Source of the DNA: Solanum dulcamara
Taxonomy: Eukaryota; Streptophyta; Magnoliopsida; Solanales; Solanaceae
Reading direction: 5' to 3'
Length of the DNA stretch: 64,000 nt
Assembly: GCF_947179165.1 (NCBI RefSeq)
Contig: NC_077243.1
Coordinates: 48,128,501 to 48,192,500 of the forward strand
In this document: one piece after another, positions 32,490 to 45,003 of the stretch
How the letters are laid out: the number at the start of each line of letters is the position of its first letter
Position numbering within the stretch: the stretch's first letter is position 1
The notes under the pieces: generated by a model
Seen by the model: the letters and a program-made list of their open reading frames with translations, nothing else
Database searches by the model: none
What the model was told of the DNA's origin: nothing
Program-made: the position numbers and the translations under genes

Positions 32490-32660
32490 TCAACCAACTC
32501 GCTGAAGCTCGACTATGCTACTCGGCAGGTCTACTTGTATATCGCTGAGGAAGGTACATATATGAATATAGTGCCCCAGGCAATAGGGCATCAGTACGAA
32601 GTAATGTATAGAGTATATAGGGTAACTAAAATTCAAAACTAAAGTATAAGTACTGAAAAG
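32490..32660 (-). mobile_element. Fragment of H-type LTR
   Basis: Matches 26190-26345 (CTACTCGGCAGGTCTAC, CAGGCAATAGGGCATCAGTA, AAAGTATAAGTACT). It lies between H pol and the B LTR start. Confidence 0.75.
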
Positions 32661-34771
32661 TGAGACCCCAAAAGTCAGAAAGTTGGAAACTAAATAAAAT
32701 TCCTCAAAATTTATTATCCTCGAAGTTATGAATAACTTTATGACTCGTAACCATCTCTAAGAATCATAGGAATGAGTCGTAGAGGGAGAACGTGCACTTG
32801 TTTAGGACCAAAACTTGAGAGAGGTCCTATGATTCAACATTACGACTCGTAGTCCATTCGACGAGTCATAACAAAACTTCAGAGGTTCATATTTTTTAGG
32901 TTTTTATACCGTGCAAGACAAGTGATGTTTATGACTCATAGTTCAGTTGATGATTTATAGACATGACTCCTACGGAAGAATCAGAGACCCTAAAATCAGG
33001 GTTCTTTCACGACATGCATGATGACTCAAGTCTACGAGATGTAGACTTAAGGATAAATTGTAGAACATAACTCATATGTCCAAATCTAAATTTAATTAAG
33101 GGTAATATTATCTTTTTTCAAAATTTGGATCAATGTATCTAGATACTATTATTGCCAAGTCAAAGCCTATAACTGCCCAACCTGTTAAAATTCCTTTTAC
33201 TCTAAATTATTTTTCAAAAAAACCCCTAAGACAAGATCACAAATCCTCTACAAGCTCTATATCAATCAAGTTACGATTTCAAGTTCATCAAGATTCTTCT
33301 TCAATTTTGAGTTGATTTCACCAAGGTATGTGGGGATTGATCCATGAGTTTCTTTTACCCATGGAATCCCAAGTTTTCCTCAAAAGATCTCTTAAATTTC
33401 AATTACTTTTAACTCTAATTTTGATGAATTGCATCCGGCTATTTCAATTATATTTTTAGTTGTTATCAATGATCATTATGAGCATGATTCTTCATTAATT
33501 GCATAATTTTAACTTGAATTATCAATACCCATGCATTAAGCTATTTCAATCATGATTATGAATTTCAAAGATGAGTTCATATGAATTTGATTATGAAGTT
33601 CTATGATTTTTCAAAGAAAAGATTTTATGAATGAAGTTGAGATTCAGGATTAAATGATCAAAGTGATGATGATGATCAATTATGATCTAAGAAAGTTATT
33701 ATGGTGTGATAAGGACAATTCTCACACAATCATATTTTAAGATGGTGATAAGGATAATTCTCACCAAAGTTATAAATTCTTATGAATCACTAAATTGATG
33801 AGCTACTCTAATTATTATTTTCATGACGAAGATAATGATGATACTTCTATGTTTAAATGAATTCCATTGGGATATTGACTAAGTACCGAAAGGACTTATA
33901 GGTGGGGTTCAGTCCGGTAATGTAGTTAGTTATCCAAGGGAATCCTAGTAGTAACCTAAAGTCCCAAAATATGTTGCACTAGGAGGTTGCCTTCATGTCT
34001 TAGCTAGTGGATCCACTATAGCTCACAAAGTGAAAGTTTTACTCACGAAGTCTACCTTGGAAAGTAGCCTCTGTCTTCTCGATGTGGGAGTTATATTGGA
34101 TTTTATGCTATAGCTCGCATGGTCTTAAGAAGTCGGTTAGAGTTTGTATTCCACACTCAAGTTATATGTAAAGATATGAGCTTTACTATGAAGTTTTATG
34201 ATGCATTGACCATAAGTTTTCATATATTTTCAAATGCTTTCCAAGCTTTATTCATGTTCATTATGATATGTCCTACATCCTATGTCATATTGATCATGCT
34301 CTATTACTTGCTCATGCATATCTCACATGCTTCATACCTTCTATGTACTAACGCATATTTTGCCTACATTATCTGATAATGTAGGGACAAACGATACTCA
34401 CGCTCTTGACATTCGTGCTAGAGCCGGTTTAGTTCTCAAAAGTTGGTGAGTCCTCAGTCATTGAGGACATGAATTTTCTTTCATGTTGTTTACTTGACTT
34501 TTCTCTTATGATTCGGATGATATAGGAGCTTCTCCTAAGCCCTTATAAAATCTATAATAGAGGCATGCTTAGATGTTCAAGTTGATGTAAGTCCATTTTG
34601 GACATTTGGTTGGAGTTACTTTCCTTTGACTTCTTGTCGAATGGATTCATCCACTTGTCTTATCATATTATTTTACCTTATGTATACAATATATGCTAAG
34701 ATGACTTGGTTTGGATCCTTTAGGTTCTCGATCGCCATGTCATATCTAGTCCCCAGGCTTAGGTTGTGACA
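32661..34771 (+). mobile_element. 5' LTR of element B (about 2.1 kb)
   Basis: Starts TGAGACCCC and ends GGTTGTGACA, followed by the primer site. It is a relative of D LTR (22318-24422) read in the opposite direction. ACGACTCGT/ACGAGTCAT motifs cluster at 32740-33050. The short ORFs within it (33133-33315, 34119-34376) have no family features. Confidence 0.85.
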
Positions 34772-34775
34772 AACT

Positions 34776-34787
34776 TGGTATCAAAGC
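34776..34787 (+). other. Primer binding site of element B
   Basis: TGGTATCAAAGC, four bases after the LTR end; 11 of 12 positions match the initiator tRNA-Met type TGGTATCAGAGC. Confidence 0.9.
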
Positions 34788-35179
34788 ACAAGATTTAAGA
34801 GTGTCCTAGGGAATCTAACATGCGATATTAAGTAGATTCCTATTCATCAATGTAATGTGAACCACATCTATGAATAGGAGGCTATGAAATATCTTATGAA
34901 AATCTCACTTCTTTCATAATCTATGGCATGAGGTAGAGTGGTACTCTAAGTCTTTCCCTCTAATAAGGGTTCTTTGCGATATTCAAAAAATTCCTCCACA
35001 AAGATACCCCGCTCGAAGGAATGTGGTTGAAGAGGGGAAACAACCTCTGAATGATCCCTTGTATGACCAAGTGAGCAGTGTCGAGTTCTAATTGGCCTTC
35101 CAAGTACTTTCTCAAGCCGTGACAGCACAAGAAAATCATGAGCTGCTCCCATGAACCCAAGTGTGGGTACGTTAGCAAG

Positions 35180-35930
35180 AAGGGTTTGACTTCATGAGGA
35201 TGAATCCTCCTAAGTTTTGGGGTTGTAAATTGGAAGAGGATCTACTAGAGTTTGTTGATAGCATTCACAAGATTGTAGAGAGTATAGGGATTAGCCCAAT
35301 TGAGAGGGAAGAGTTGTCTACATGTCAATTGAAGGGTGTTGCTTGTATTTAGTTTGATTAGTATAAGAGTGAAAGGCCTAGAGAGGTGGATTCCACAACT
35401 TGAAAGAATTCAAAACGGTATTTCTTGATTGTTTTTACCATTGGATTTGAGGGAGGCTAAGATACAATATTTCTTCAATCATAAGCAATGTGGTATGAGT
35501 GTTTGGGAGTATGTCCTCAAGTTCACTGAATATTTGAAATATGCTTCATTCATGGTTTTCGATCCAAGAGTTCATATGAGAAAGTTCGTGTTAGGTATGT
35601 TGGAGGTGGTTTATAAGGAGTGTAATACAGCCATGTTGATTCAGAAAATGGACATCTCTAGACACATGATATATGTGGAGCAAATAGAGGGTGAGAAACT
35701 AAAGGACAAAACTAGGGAGTCAAAAAAGGCAAGGACTGATGGTGTTGATTCCTCTTATGCTAGATCCAAAAGTGGAGGGCGTCCTTATATTTGCCAAAGG
35801 TATTTCGGTCAAGGTTCTTCAAAGGCTACTACTCCTAGATTTGAACCCTACCCTACACCTCAATGAGGTTCTCCCATTGGCCAAGTTACCCCCGCATATA
35901 AGAAATGTGGAAAGATCCACAAGGTAGACT
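35180..35930 (+). pseudogene. gag of element B
   Basis: Frames read FMRMNPPKFWG (about 35200) and FVDSIHKIVESIGISPIERE, then after stops a 145-codon open piece at 35429-35866 with FLPLDLREAKIQYFFNHKQC, MSVWEYVLKFTEYLKYASF, HMIYVEQIEGEKLKDK and GGRPYICQRYFGQGSSK. These are the capsid-like core and basic tail. The piece is out of frame with the N-terminal part. The initiator Met region (34950-35180) is not readable; minus-strand ORFs there are shadows. Confidence 0.9.
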
Positions 35931-35943
35931 GTCTAGCGGGTTT

Positions 35944-35994
35944 GAATGTGTGCTATCAGTGTGGCAAGTTGGGTCAAAATTCTACGAAGTGTAA
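35944..35994 (+). pseudogene. Gag zinc knuckle of element B, His lost
   Basis: The frame reads VCYQCGKLGQNSTKCKV. Spacing fits CX2CX4HX4C, but the His position is Gln, so metal binding should fail. The open frame at 35946-36278 starts out of register with it, showing a shift between knuckle and protease. Confidence 0.85.
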
Positions 35995-36059
35995 GGTTAA
36001 AGATGGTCGTCCTCAAGGATAAGTTCCACAAGGTGACCAAGATCAACCAAAAGGTGGTC

Positions 36060-36290
36060 AACGCAATAATTGGTTTTATGTTATTCATGGTAGGAAAGAG
36101 GTGGAGGAGACTCCCTGATATTTTTACTAATATGTTATCGGTCTTTCACTATGATGTTTATACCTTACTTGATCTCGGTGCAAATTTGTCTTTTATAACT
36201 CCTTATATGGCCATGAGATTTGATGTTAGCCCCGATATATTATTAGAGACATTTTTTCATTTTTACTCCCTTAGGTAAGTCGGTTATGGC
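36060..36290 (+). pseudogene. Aspartic protease of element B
   Basis: The frame reads FYVIHGRKEVEETPDI, YDVYTLLDLGANLSFITPYM and MRFDVSPDILLETF. The active-site Asp-Ser/Thr-Gly is DLG here: Asp and Gly stay while the middle residue is Leu. The protease would cut the polyprotein. A stop follows FYSLR at 36278. Confidence 0.85.
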
Positions 36291-36690
36291 TAAAAGAGTG
36301 ATCTATAGAAGCTGTCAGATATTAATTTTTCCTAAAATTACTCTATACAATCTAGTTGAGCTTGATATGATCAATTTTGATGTTATCCTTGACATGGATT
36401 GGCTATAAGAATTCTATGCTTCTATTGATTATATAACCTAAGTGGTTAAGTTTCAATTTCCAAATAAGCCATTCTAACTTAGAATGGAAAGGTAGTAATT
36501 CCGTGTTTAAAGGTCAATTAATTTTGTGCCTTAAAGCTTGGAAGATGATTTCCAAAGGTTGCATCTACCATTTTATGAGGGTTAGGGATACCAATTCTGA
36601 AACCCCTACATAGAGTATGTCCCTATTGTTAGTGAGTCTTCGAATGTTTTTCCCAATTATTTACCCAATGTTCCTCCTAAAAAGAAAATT
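36291..36690 (+). pseudogene. Protease-RT linker of element B
   Basis: Reads VMAKRVIYRSCQ, INFDVILDMDWL, VVKFQFPNKPF, KAWKMISKGCIYHFMRV in shifting frames; the order is normal for this family. Stops after DMDWL. Confidence 0.75.
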
Positions 36691-37362
36691 GACTATGCGA
36701 TAGATCTTTTTCATGGTACTCAACCCATTTCTATTCCTCCTTACCGAATGTTTCCGGTTGAATTAAAATAGTTAAATAAATAATGGAAAGACTTGTTAGA
36801 CAAAGGTTTTATTAGACCAACTATATCGTAATGGGGTGCTCCCGTATTGTTTGTTAGAAAGAAAAATAGTTCTCTATGTATATGAGTTGATTACCAAGAA
36901 TTGAACAAAGTAATCATTAAGAATAAATATCCAATTCTGAGAATAGATGTTCTCTTTGACCAATTGCAAGGGGCAAGTTATTTCTCCAAGATTGATATTC
37001 GTTCAAATTTTCACCAATTAAGGGTGAGGGAGTGTGATATTCCCAAGACAGCATTTCAAACAAGGTATATCCATTATGAGTTCTTATTTATGTCATTTGG
37101 ACTGATCAACGCCCCCGCGACATTCATGGATTTGATTAATAGGGTGTTTAAACAATATTTGGACATATTTGTAATTTTGTTTATTGATGACATTTTGGAT
37201 TACTTTCAGAATGAGGAGGAGCATGCTAGTCACTTGAGGACTGTATTGCAAACTCTAAGGGATAGACAATTATTTACTAAGTTCAATAAGTGTGAGTTTT
37301 GTTTGAGGGAGGTTGCTTTCCTTGGTCTCATTGTGTTCGGTGAAGGGATTATGTTAGCCTAG
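36691..37362 (+). pseudogene. Reverse transcriptase of element B
   Basis: Reads PYRMFPVELK, KDLLDKGFIRPTIS, WGAPVLFVRKKN with stops, then a 153-codon open run (36901-37362): [69 protein letters not shown]. The first catalytic Asp (KIDI) and the Asp pair (FIDD) are kept. The end, [11 protein letters not shown], runs into a 32-base deletion relative to B'. This is the best-preserved RT in the window but it is preceded by at least four stops. Confidence 0.9.
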
Positions 37363-37840
37363 ACCGTTGTCCTCTTTAGACATTATGAGTTTCTTGGGCC
37401 TATCCGAATATTATAGAAGGTTTGTGGAAGGTTTTTCCTCTATTTCATCTCCTTTGACTAAGTTGACTCAAAAGAAAGTGAGATCCAATGGTCGAACGCT
37501 TGTGAGAAAAGCTTCTAAGAGTTGAAAGATCTTCTTACTACCGTTCATATTTTAACCTTGCCAGAATGGTCCGATGATTTTGTTGTTTATTGTGATGCTT
37601 CAAGAGTTGGTCTTGGTTTTGTTTTCATGCAATATGGTAAGGTGATAGCCTATGCTTCTAGGCAATTTAAGGTGAATGAAAGAAATTATCCGACTCATGA
37701 CCTAGATCTAGCAGCGGTTGTGTTTTCTTTGAAGAATTGGATACACTATCTATATGGTGTCCATGTAAATGTGTTCAGCGATAACAAAAGTCTACAGTAT
37801 GTTTTAAGCAACAGGACTTAAACCTTCAGCAAATGCAATG
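37363..37840 (+). pseudogene. RNase H of element B
   Basis: The open run at 37522-37821 gives [74 protein letters not shown]. The first Asp is kept. The middle Glu is Asp ([10 protein letters not shown]) and the TDHKS motif is SDNKS. Frameshifts flank it at about 37510 and 37815. Confidence 0.9.
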
Positions 37841-37849
37841 GCTTAAATT

Positions 37850-38437
37850 TTGAAAGACTATGATATGAGTGTGTTGTACCATCTGGGTAAGACTAATGTA
37901 GTTGCCGATGTACTAAGTAGATTGTCCATGAGTAGTGTTGCACTTATTGCAGAAGGTAAGAAGGAACTGGTTAAATATGTACATAAATTGGCTCGATTAG
38001 GTGTTCATTTGGTTGACTCTAATAGTGGAAGTATCCTCAAACAAAACGGTTCGGAATTGTCACTTGTAGCGAATGTTCAGACTAAGCAAAACAATGATCC
38101 TCTGTTGGTTGAATTAAAGAAGTTGGTTCCCAAAAAAGCCATTGAAACTTTTTCCCAAGGGGGAGATGGGGTACTTAGCTACCAAGGTCGGTTGTGTGTG
38201 TCTAATGTTGATGGTTTGCTAGAATTGATATTAGATGAGGCCCGTAATTCACAATATTCAATTCCTCTAGGATCCACCATAATGTATCACAATTTGAGGG
38301 AAGTGTATTGGTGGAATGGGATAAAGAAGAATATAGCGGAGTTCATGACTAAGTGTCCAAATTGTCAACAAGTTAAAATTAAGCATCAAAAACCGAGAGG
38401 TTTAGCTCAAGACATTGAGATTCCTAATTGGAAGTAG
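37850..38437 (+). pseudogene. Integrase N-terminal region of element B
   Basis: A 195-codon open run, the longest in the window: VLYHLGKTNVVADVLSRLSM, KKELVKYVHKLARLGVHLVD, FSQGGDGVLSYQGRLCVSNV, REVYWWNGIKKNIAEF, CPNCQQVKIKHQKPRGLAQD. The HHCC finger has lost both His: EAHSS-type is EARNS and IHPG is IPLG. CPNC is kept. A stop follows PNWK. The run shares its length and wording with B' 8124-8696. Confidence 0.9.
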
Positions 38438-38750
38438 AAAGATGTGAATACAAACTTTGTAATAGGTTTGCCTCGTACTAAGAAAAAATATGATTCCATT
38501 GGTTGTCGTGGATTGCATGACTAAGTCAGTTCATTTTCTATCATTTAAGACTTCTTTTGGTGCTGAAGATTATTGTAAGTTGTATGTTCGTGAGTTGATA
38601 AGACTACATGGTGTTCTCTTTTGCATTATATCGGATCGAGGTACATAATTCACTTTGCACTTTTGAAAATCATTTTAAAAGAGTCTTGGTACAAAGGATA
38701 AGTTGAGTACCGCTTTCCATCCTCAAACCGATGGTCAAGTCAAAAGAATG
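38438..38750 (+). pseudogene. Integrase catalytic core of element B, 5' half, cut by E
   Basis: NFVIGLPRTKKKYDS and, after a frameshift, VVDCMTKS with the first catalytic Asp, then IISDRGT with the second. The GT*FT stop and an HF stop nearby occur in B' as well. Ends TDGQVKRM at the E boundary. The probable continuation is at 54931-55107. Confidence 0.85.
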
Positions 38751-39910
38751 TGTTGTGTCCAAACGCACACACAAGTGTACGCGGTCTCACAAGTAATATC
38801 GTGGCTCCTTTTAGGAATCGGATGTTGAACCCACAGTGACTTGTCAATTAACTATTTTGCTAAATTATATCAAATCTAATTAATTATTTTATCAAAATAA
38901 AAATATTACTATTAATATTTTAATACTATAAATTACAAGAATTAAATAATAAAGTAGACTTACAATATTATTGGGACAATTCTAGGCTGCAGCATACTAA
39001 AAATTCATGTTTCGCATCTCTTTCATGAATTTCAGAAGGTTAAAAAATTATTGATTTACAAGGTTGATTTTACAATCATGGTCTCTCGACCTCTAATTGC
39101 ATACCTTTGTTGACAACCTAACTACATCATTGAGCGGGGATAAGCATGAACCAACAAAGATGTATTAATTATATCATCATGTCTAGTAACCAAGCATGAT
39201 GTGTAGGTATGTGACATGAACATCCTGTATACGAATTATCTTAGGCAATTCTAGAACAAACATGTTCCTTATATGCTAGTGTTTTATCCCTTTTGTTCTA
39301 ATGGTGATCAACCATTAAAATAGTAGAAAAAAGAATATAGGAGTAATAAAATTGATATCCAACTTCATTTATAAAATTAATGTTCAACAATCATTCATAG
39401 CTGCAGCCCTAGAACAAGGGTCTTTAGCAACTAATGTCTTAAGAAAAGAAGAAGAAGAAAAGAACCTAGGTCAAAAGTTACAACTTTATTCCCCTCTAAA
39501 AACTAATTTTATGGAATATTTATAGGTGTACGAAAAAACTCCAAATAACCAAGTCCAAAACTAATTGGGAAACTCAAAACCCAAAAGAATTAGGTCTTGC
39601 ACGAGTGAACTAGGCGTCTCTTCAAATTTGAATCATGGCAGGATTTTGCAATTTGAAAGTTTCATATATATATAAATATTAATATAATATTAAATTTAAT
39701 CCATTAAATTTTCTTCTTGATATTCTTCTTTGATCTTCTATCTTTAATTTGTTTTGGCCCCAAAATTTCTTCATTTTTGCGCCAAGTTAATCCTGCAATT
39801 AAAATATACAATTTAGCACAATCCATAAAGTTTATGCTAAAAAAACAAAATAAATATATTAAATATGAATCAAATAATGACTAAAAATATGTATTTTAGG
39901 CCTCACATCA
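38751..39910 (-). mobile_element. E 3' LTR (1160 bp)
   Basis: TGTTGTGTCC at 38751 to GGCCTCACATCA at 39910. Inserted at the same integrase codon as the copy at 9031, with the same flank, so these two loci share one insertion event. Confidence 0.9.
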
Positions 39911-41327
39911 GCACCTCAAACTTAAACCTTTGCTCGTCCTCGAGCAAACATTAAAGCTCATCAAAAAATCACACTAGGAATGCCACTACTTTTGTTGATA
40001 CAAACAATTAGGCTATAAAAATTTCAAAACATCAAATCCATATCCCAATTATTATGCAAGATATACAATAAAACAACAAACTCCTAAACTCCTAACCTCA
40101 AGGAAGGACTCTAACTCATCAAATTTAAGTTTGTTCACCTACTTTATCAAATAAAGCTAATAAAATCTCCTATCGATCATGAAACAAGTGTCCTCATAAG
40201 AATACATAGTCCACACACGCAATTTAAGAATTGAATTTAAATTAAGGACTTAGTATCAAAGAACAACTCTCACACTAACAAAAGAATTCACATGTATGCA
40301 CAAAGAACCATATGCTTTGTCATTATGGACATCTCCACTAATGGGTTGTAATATAGGCTAGGAAAACTATATAATAGTGACATACACTTCCCTAAGCAAT
40401 TTGCACTTAAGACTTCATCACCCATTATTTTCTTCTCTTTATTTTCATATCTCTACAACAAATATCTCACTAGTAATTTTATCTCATCAAGAATGCCTTA
40501 ATCATATATTTTTTTCAAGCAGTTACATATATATATTTTTTATCTTTTTTTCATGTCATTTTATTTCAAAGAGGGCTTTTTCATCACTTTGTAGCTATCA
40601 TTGATCACTTTTTTAACTCAACCATCCCTTTTCTTGATATTTAATAATTATAATAAGTCTTTTCTACAGTGGTGTACAAAGAAAGGTTCAAAAACTAGGA
40701 ACTAAATAAAATAGTTAAGGCAAAAATATGACTACCAACAAATAGCGATAGGCTCAAAAGGGCTGACTAGTGATATAATCACTAAAAAGGCTAAATATAC
40801 AAGACAAACCAAAGAAAGCGTATTCTCATCATCTAAACAGAGAAATACTTTTTATTTCACTTCAATAACATGTAGGGAAACTTCTAGACTAAGATGCAAA
40901 ATGTGGAATAAATAAATTCTCACAACACATGGCACAAATGTCAATCAAGATGGATCAATTCTGCTTCAAAAATACACAGGGTTATAACAAGCTATAAAAT
41001 AAAATAAGCTATAAATAGACTCACAATAATGAGACTAGGTGTCACAAAGTCTACTATTTAATGAGCAATCAAACATTCACAGAACAATATCACTCAAGAT
41101 TAGGCCTAAATAGCAAGTACTAATTCAAAAAGGTTTTTTTCCTCTACATAAAAATAAATAAATAAATAAAAATAAAAACAAAGTCTACTCCTAAAAAAAT
41201 AAAATATAATTAGCTCAAAGGGACTCCCTTCAAAAAAGAACCGAAAAGATAAGTGTGCTTGTACTTAAGAATAAAATATGAAAAATAAATAAAAAGAATA
41301 ATTTTATGCAGTCATAAAAACAATATA
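39911..41327 (-). mobile_element. E 3' region with polypurine tract and hairpin
   Basis: The hairpin at 39929-39948 has 8-base arms and a 4-base loop. The region continues past the 41125 limit of the duplication into an A-rich stretch (41140-41320) that matches 52010-52190. It is cut by F at about 41328. The ORF at 40377-40604 is not conserved and is not called. Confidence 0.8.
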
Positions 41328-41839
41328 TATAACCTGAAAAGTTTACTTCGGTCATAACTTTAGAAAAACAACCTCAAAACAAAATTCTAATGGTTCCATC
41401 AACTCTAAAATGGCCAAATGAGGCTAGTAGAATGAACGGTACAAGTGTCGGGGCAACCAGTACGAGTTTAGGATCATTTGGCTCTTTTGCCTTAAAAAAT
41501 TGGTTTATAGTTGACTTTGGTCAACATTCTTGGAAAACAGGCTCGGATAAAAATTTGGACAGTGTGGCTAGATCCAGAATATCAAATTTGGTCTAGACTG
41601 ACCGTTCGCTTTCCGAGGCTTGCGATCTATTCTCGAGGTTCATTGTGGAAATGGGATCAAAATCATACTTGCGTATGGGACCTATTTTTTGTTAAAATGA
41701 CATCATATGGGAATTTTTAATGCGCCATTAAGTCCGTAATGTCGAATTTGGTGGGGTAGCATATCTCGTTTGCGCTCACGGAGTTCCAAACGAATCCCAA
41801 GCACCCCGTCGGAGGATTTGGAATGCTAAGCTTATTTTT

Positions 41840-41990
41840 GCACTAGCTGGGACTGGTGCCATCTCTAAAGCGAGTGACGCTGAAACTACCAGCCCCCTTC
41901 TGTGGGTGTCACTTAAGCGATAGTCCCGTCGCTTGCCTTTTTGGTGGGTGTCGCTTAAGCGATCGTCGGAGGGTCTCCAATGCGACATTT
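41840..41990. repeat. TCGCTTAAGCGA-type dyad cluster in the F 5' LTR
   Basis: TCTAAAGCGAGTGACGCT, TCACTTAAGCGATAGTC, GTCGCTTGCC and GTCGCTTAAGCGATCGTC occur within about 120 bases. The 3' LTR has a longer cluster at 47395-47610. Confidence 0.8.
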
Positions 41991-43039
41991 GATGGTCCTT
42001 CCTAAGTCCAAATTTCAAGATTTTTGCTCAAACTTTAAACCTTGTCTTCTCCTTCAATTCTTGGGAGATTTGGGTGATTCAAAATGCTAAATTATGTAAA
42101 ATTTCGAGGGGAACCAAGTGGTGTGTTCAGAATTAGGATTTGAGGCTTAAATTGTGGTAAAATCCCCTTTTTCCCTGCATTTCTAAGTTCTCAGGCCTTG
42201 AAGTTGATCATTTATGCATGTTAGGTTTGGACCTATTTTGGTGTGTGAATTATGTTCCCTTATGGAACATGAGCTAGGGAAAGTAGTTGGAGCCTATTCT
42301 CGGAGTCAATTTCGTGAGTTACATAGCAAGCACAATTACAATGTTTAACTCTGAAATTGGCTAGTCTCTAATTTCAATAATTTTAGTGTCATAATGACTG
42401 TATTAATGTTGTGATTCTATTATTGATAGCATGGCCTCATTCGTAGGCCGCTCGGAAGGAAAAAAAGATGATTTTATGAATTGAAGCGCATGCGGTCGGC
42501 GTACATGTAGGCTATGATTTTCCCCTCGTGAGACTGTGCATTTTTAAGTAATTGTATCTTGAATTGTATGAGTTGGAGGGTTGCGTTATCGAGCATACTA
42601 AATTCCTAGAATTTATGTCTTAGGCGCTATTTTGGGAAACTATTGAATTGTTTAAGCATGTTTCCTGCTATTGAAGTTCATACATGCCTTGTGTTGTATG
42701 CTTTGCCTATGGTTATATGTTTGGAAGCATGTTGTGCTTTAGTCTAGGCATAGACTTGGGATTGCCTTAGACTTGCGCGATTTTTGTGTCGTTTGAGTTT
42801 AGAACTTTTGCGACGTCATTTCGGATGGTTAGCTCCCTATAGACTTATATAGCTGACTTGAGTCAGACAGTCTGAGCTTTATCTAGGTAGTAACACAGCT
42901 TTTGACCCTACCACTATAATGACCTATTCTCCTAACGTGTATTCTGGAAGTCGCCTCCATAATTTGGGTTGTATATGGTTCGGGATGGGGGTACTCCCCG
43001 TGATGCTCGGTTGGTCGCTAATTCTAATTTTGTTCGATC

Positions 43040-43318
43040 CCTTAGCTATAGATACAAGGTTCAAGCCCATGGTCTAGCTTACTTGTGTTCAGTTCCTTAG
43101 CTATAGATACCCGATTGAAATATGTGGTCTTGCCCACTTATGTACAAGCCCCTTAGCTATAGCTACCTGATTGAAGTCCGTAGTCTAGCTTACCCATGTT
43201 TGACCCATTGGCTATAGTTACTCAATTGAAGTCTGTGGTCTAGCTTACTCGTGTTGACTCATTAGCTATAGCTACTCGATTGATGTTTGTGGTCCGTCTT
43301 ACACGTAGTTCAATTCCT
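43040..43318. repeat. 55-bp tandem array, five copies, in the F 5' LTR
   Basis: Units begin CCTTAGCTATAGATAC or a variant at 43040, 43095, 43151, 43206 and 43260, and each contains GTGGTCTAGCTTAC. The same five-copy array is in the 3' LTR, so it predates insertion. Confidence 0.9.
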
Positions 43319-44171
43319 GATTCCCTGATGAATCTTTGGTTCAAATCCTCATCTGGTCTCACCTTTGGGTTGAGGTATTAAAGTTTTGGAATGGTTCAAT
43401 TCAAGTCTAAGAAATGGTTATATTATTAGAATCTGTTTAGCTCCATTCATTTTACTTCAGCTATTCTTGCACCTGTTGGGCTTATGGGAGTCCGTGTAGG
43501 TTACCTTATACTTCTGCACATGCATACTCGTTGGGTTTATGGGAGCCCGACAGATATAGTTAGATTCTTTATCTTTGTTTTCTAAGTACGCTTATGTACA
43601 TACCTACATTTACTTCTTGTCATGTCTTTGGTTATGATCATTTACTCAGACCTCAGCTTACTTTCGATTATCTTGCTCAGTTGGCCTATGATTCTTACTA
43701 TGTACCTATTGTTTTGGTACTCACACTACACTCTACATTTATTTTCGTGATGCAGGTTCGAGTACTAGTTATCGCCATTGATTCGAGCCAGCTGCAGTCA
43801 TGATTGAAGGTGAAGGTCAGGACATTTTATTCTGGATTTACCAATCTCCCTCTTTACATATAGTTTGCCTGTCATTTGCTATTTTGAGATAGCTCTATTC
43901 CCGTGGTCCACTTTTAGGACTTGTACTCTTTTTACTAGTAGCTCTTTACATGTGACTTCTAGTTTCTGGGAGGAATCTTTTTGTTTTGTAGATATCTTGT
44001 TGCTTTTGCCCATTCATGTATACTTCTATTATTTTTTTAATGTTCTAGATAATATTGCTTGTCTTCTATCCTCATATACCATTACTCGTAGTTTTGGGAT
44101 ACAAGTTGGCTTGCCTACTTGTGGGTCATAGAAGGCGCCATCATGACCTAAAAAATCAGGTCATGACAAGT

Positions 44172-44183
44172 TGATATCAGAGG
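44172..44183 (+). other. Primer binding site of element F
   Basis: TGATATCAGAGG, three bases after the LTR end; two mismatches to the initiator tRNA-Met type. Confidence 0.8.
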
Positions 44184-44373
44184 CCCAGGTTCACCGGTCT
44201 TACTTGTATAAAGCTAACATCTAGTAGAGTCTTATGGATTGGTGGGGAAATATCTGTGACTTATCTTCGAGAATCTACAAGATGTCTTTAGGATTGTGCC
44301 TCTTTTGTATCCTTATCGTGCAGTGTATGTCTAATCATTTTTTGAAAATCTTACTTCTTTCACTTTTTATAGG

Positions 44374-45003
44374 ATGGCTCGCACGTGTGCTGGAGGTAGA
44401 AGCTTACCTAAGGGTTGTGTCAGGGCTGCAGCACCAGCCAGGGATCGAGAGAAGACTTCAGAGACGGAGGTGGAGCCACCAATAGCTCTAGTATATCTGA
44501 AGTCGGTGGGCTTGGGACCAACCCAACCACTGCCCAATCTAAATGGAGATCTGGACTTACAGGCAATGTTCACCTAGATTTTAGCTACTATTGGAGGTAT
44601 GCAATAGGCCATAGTTCCCGTCTCTCTAGTGCCGCAGGACTAGCCTACACCTAAGGCATCTATTATTCAGCAGACACTGGCACCCGAAGCTCAATCGTAT
44701 GATTTAGAGGGCATCATGCCTCTTCAGGTGTTGAAGATACTCAGGGTGTTCCTTAACCGTCGAGGTTTTCTAGAGTTATGGGTGATAATACCACAAGTTT
44801 CTACTCACTTTCTAAGAGCGGCTATAGACTTTAGGTCTAGTGTAGTCGATAGGAGCTGAATTCACTGCTTATCAGCAAGACAGTCCTTCCCGGTAGTGGT
44901 GGCGTACATATTTTGAGACAAGGATAGCTGGGTCTCCACCAATAATGTGGGCTGAGTTTTCAAAGGTCTTCTTGGCCAGATTTATTCCAAGGAGCCTTTA
45001 GTA
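44374..45003 (+). pseudogene. gag of element F, C-terminal part missing
   Basis: Starts at 44374 with MARTCAGGRSLPKGCVRAAA, the basic N terminus usual in this family, about 190 bases past the primer site. The 67-codon frame ends after LQAMFT. Later pieces read VPQVSTHFLRAA-like residues and, at 44865-45000, AYQQDS, WWRTYFETRIAGSPPIMWAE and FSKVFLARFIPRSL, the gag core. At about 45003 the sequence jumps straight to the end of RNase H, so the gag tail, knuckle, protease and RT are lost. Confidence 0.85.

Larger units (their letters stand above)
41328..44168 (+). mobile_element. 5' LTR of element F, missing its first ~160 bp
   Basis: From AACCTGAAAAG (compare 46877) to CAGGTCATGACA at 44168. 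It matches 46877-49775 throughout, in the same order, at roughly 80-90 percent by eye. The first ~160 bases of the LTR (46717-46876 in the other copy) are absent. Contains TCGCTTAAGCGA motifs and a 55-bp array. Short ORFs in it are not genes. Confidence 0.85.

Noticed and set aside
34946..35178. Minus-strand ORFs of 68 and 72 codons
   Set aside because: They overlap the decayed start of B gag on the opposite strand and are not conserved.
41125..41320. A-rich stretch as a poly-A tail of a LINE or SINE
   Set aside because: The same stretch recurs inside E at 52010-52190 and continues into E sequence, so it is internal to E.
41390..42018. Short ORFs on both strands in the F LTR
   Set aside because: Not kept in frame in the second F LTR (46900-47640).
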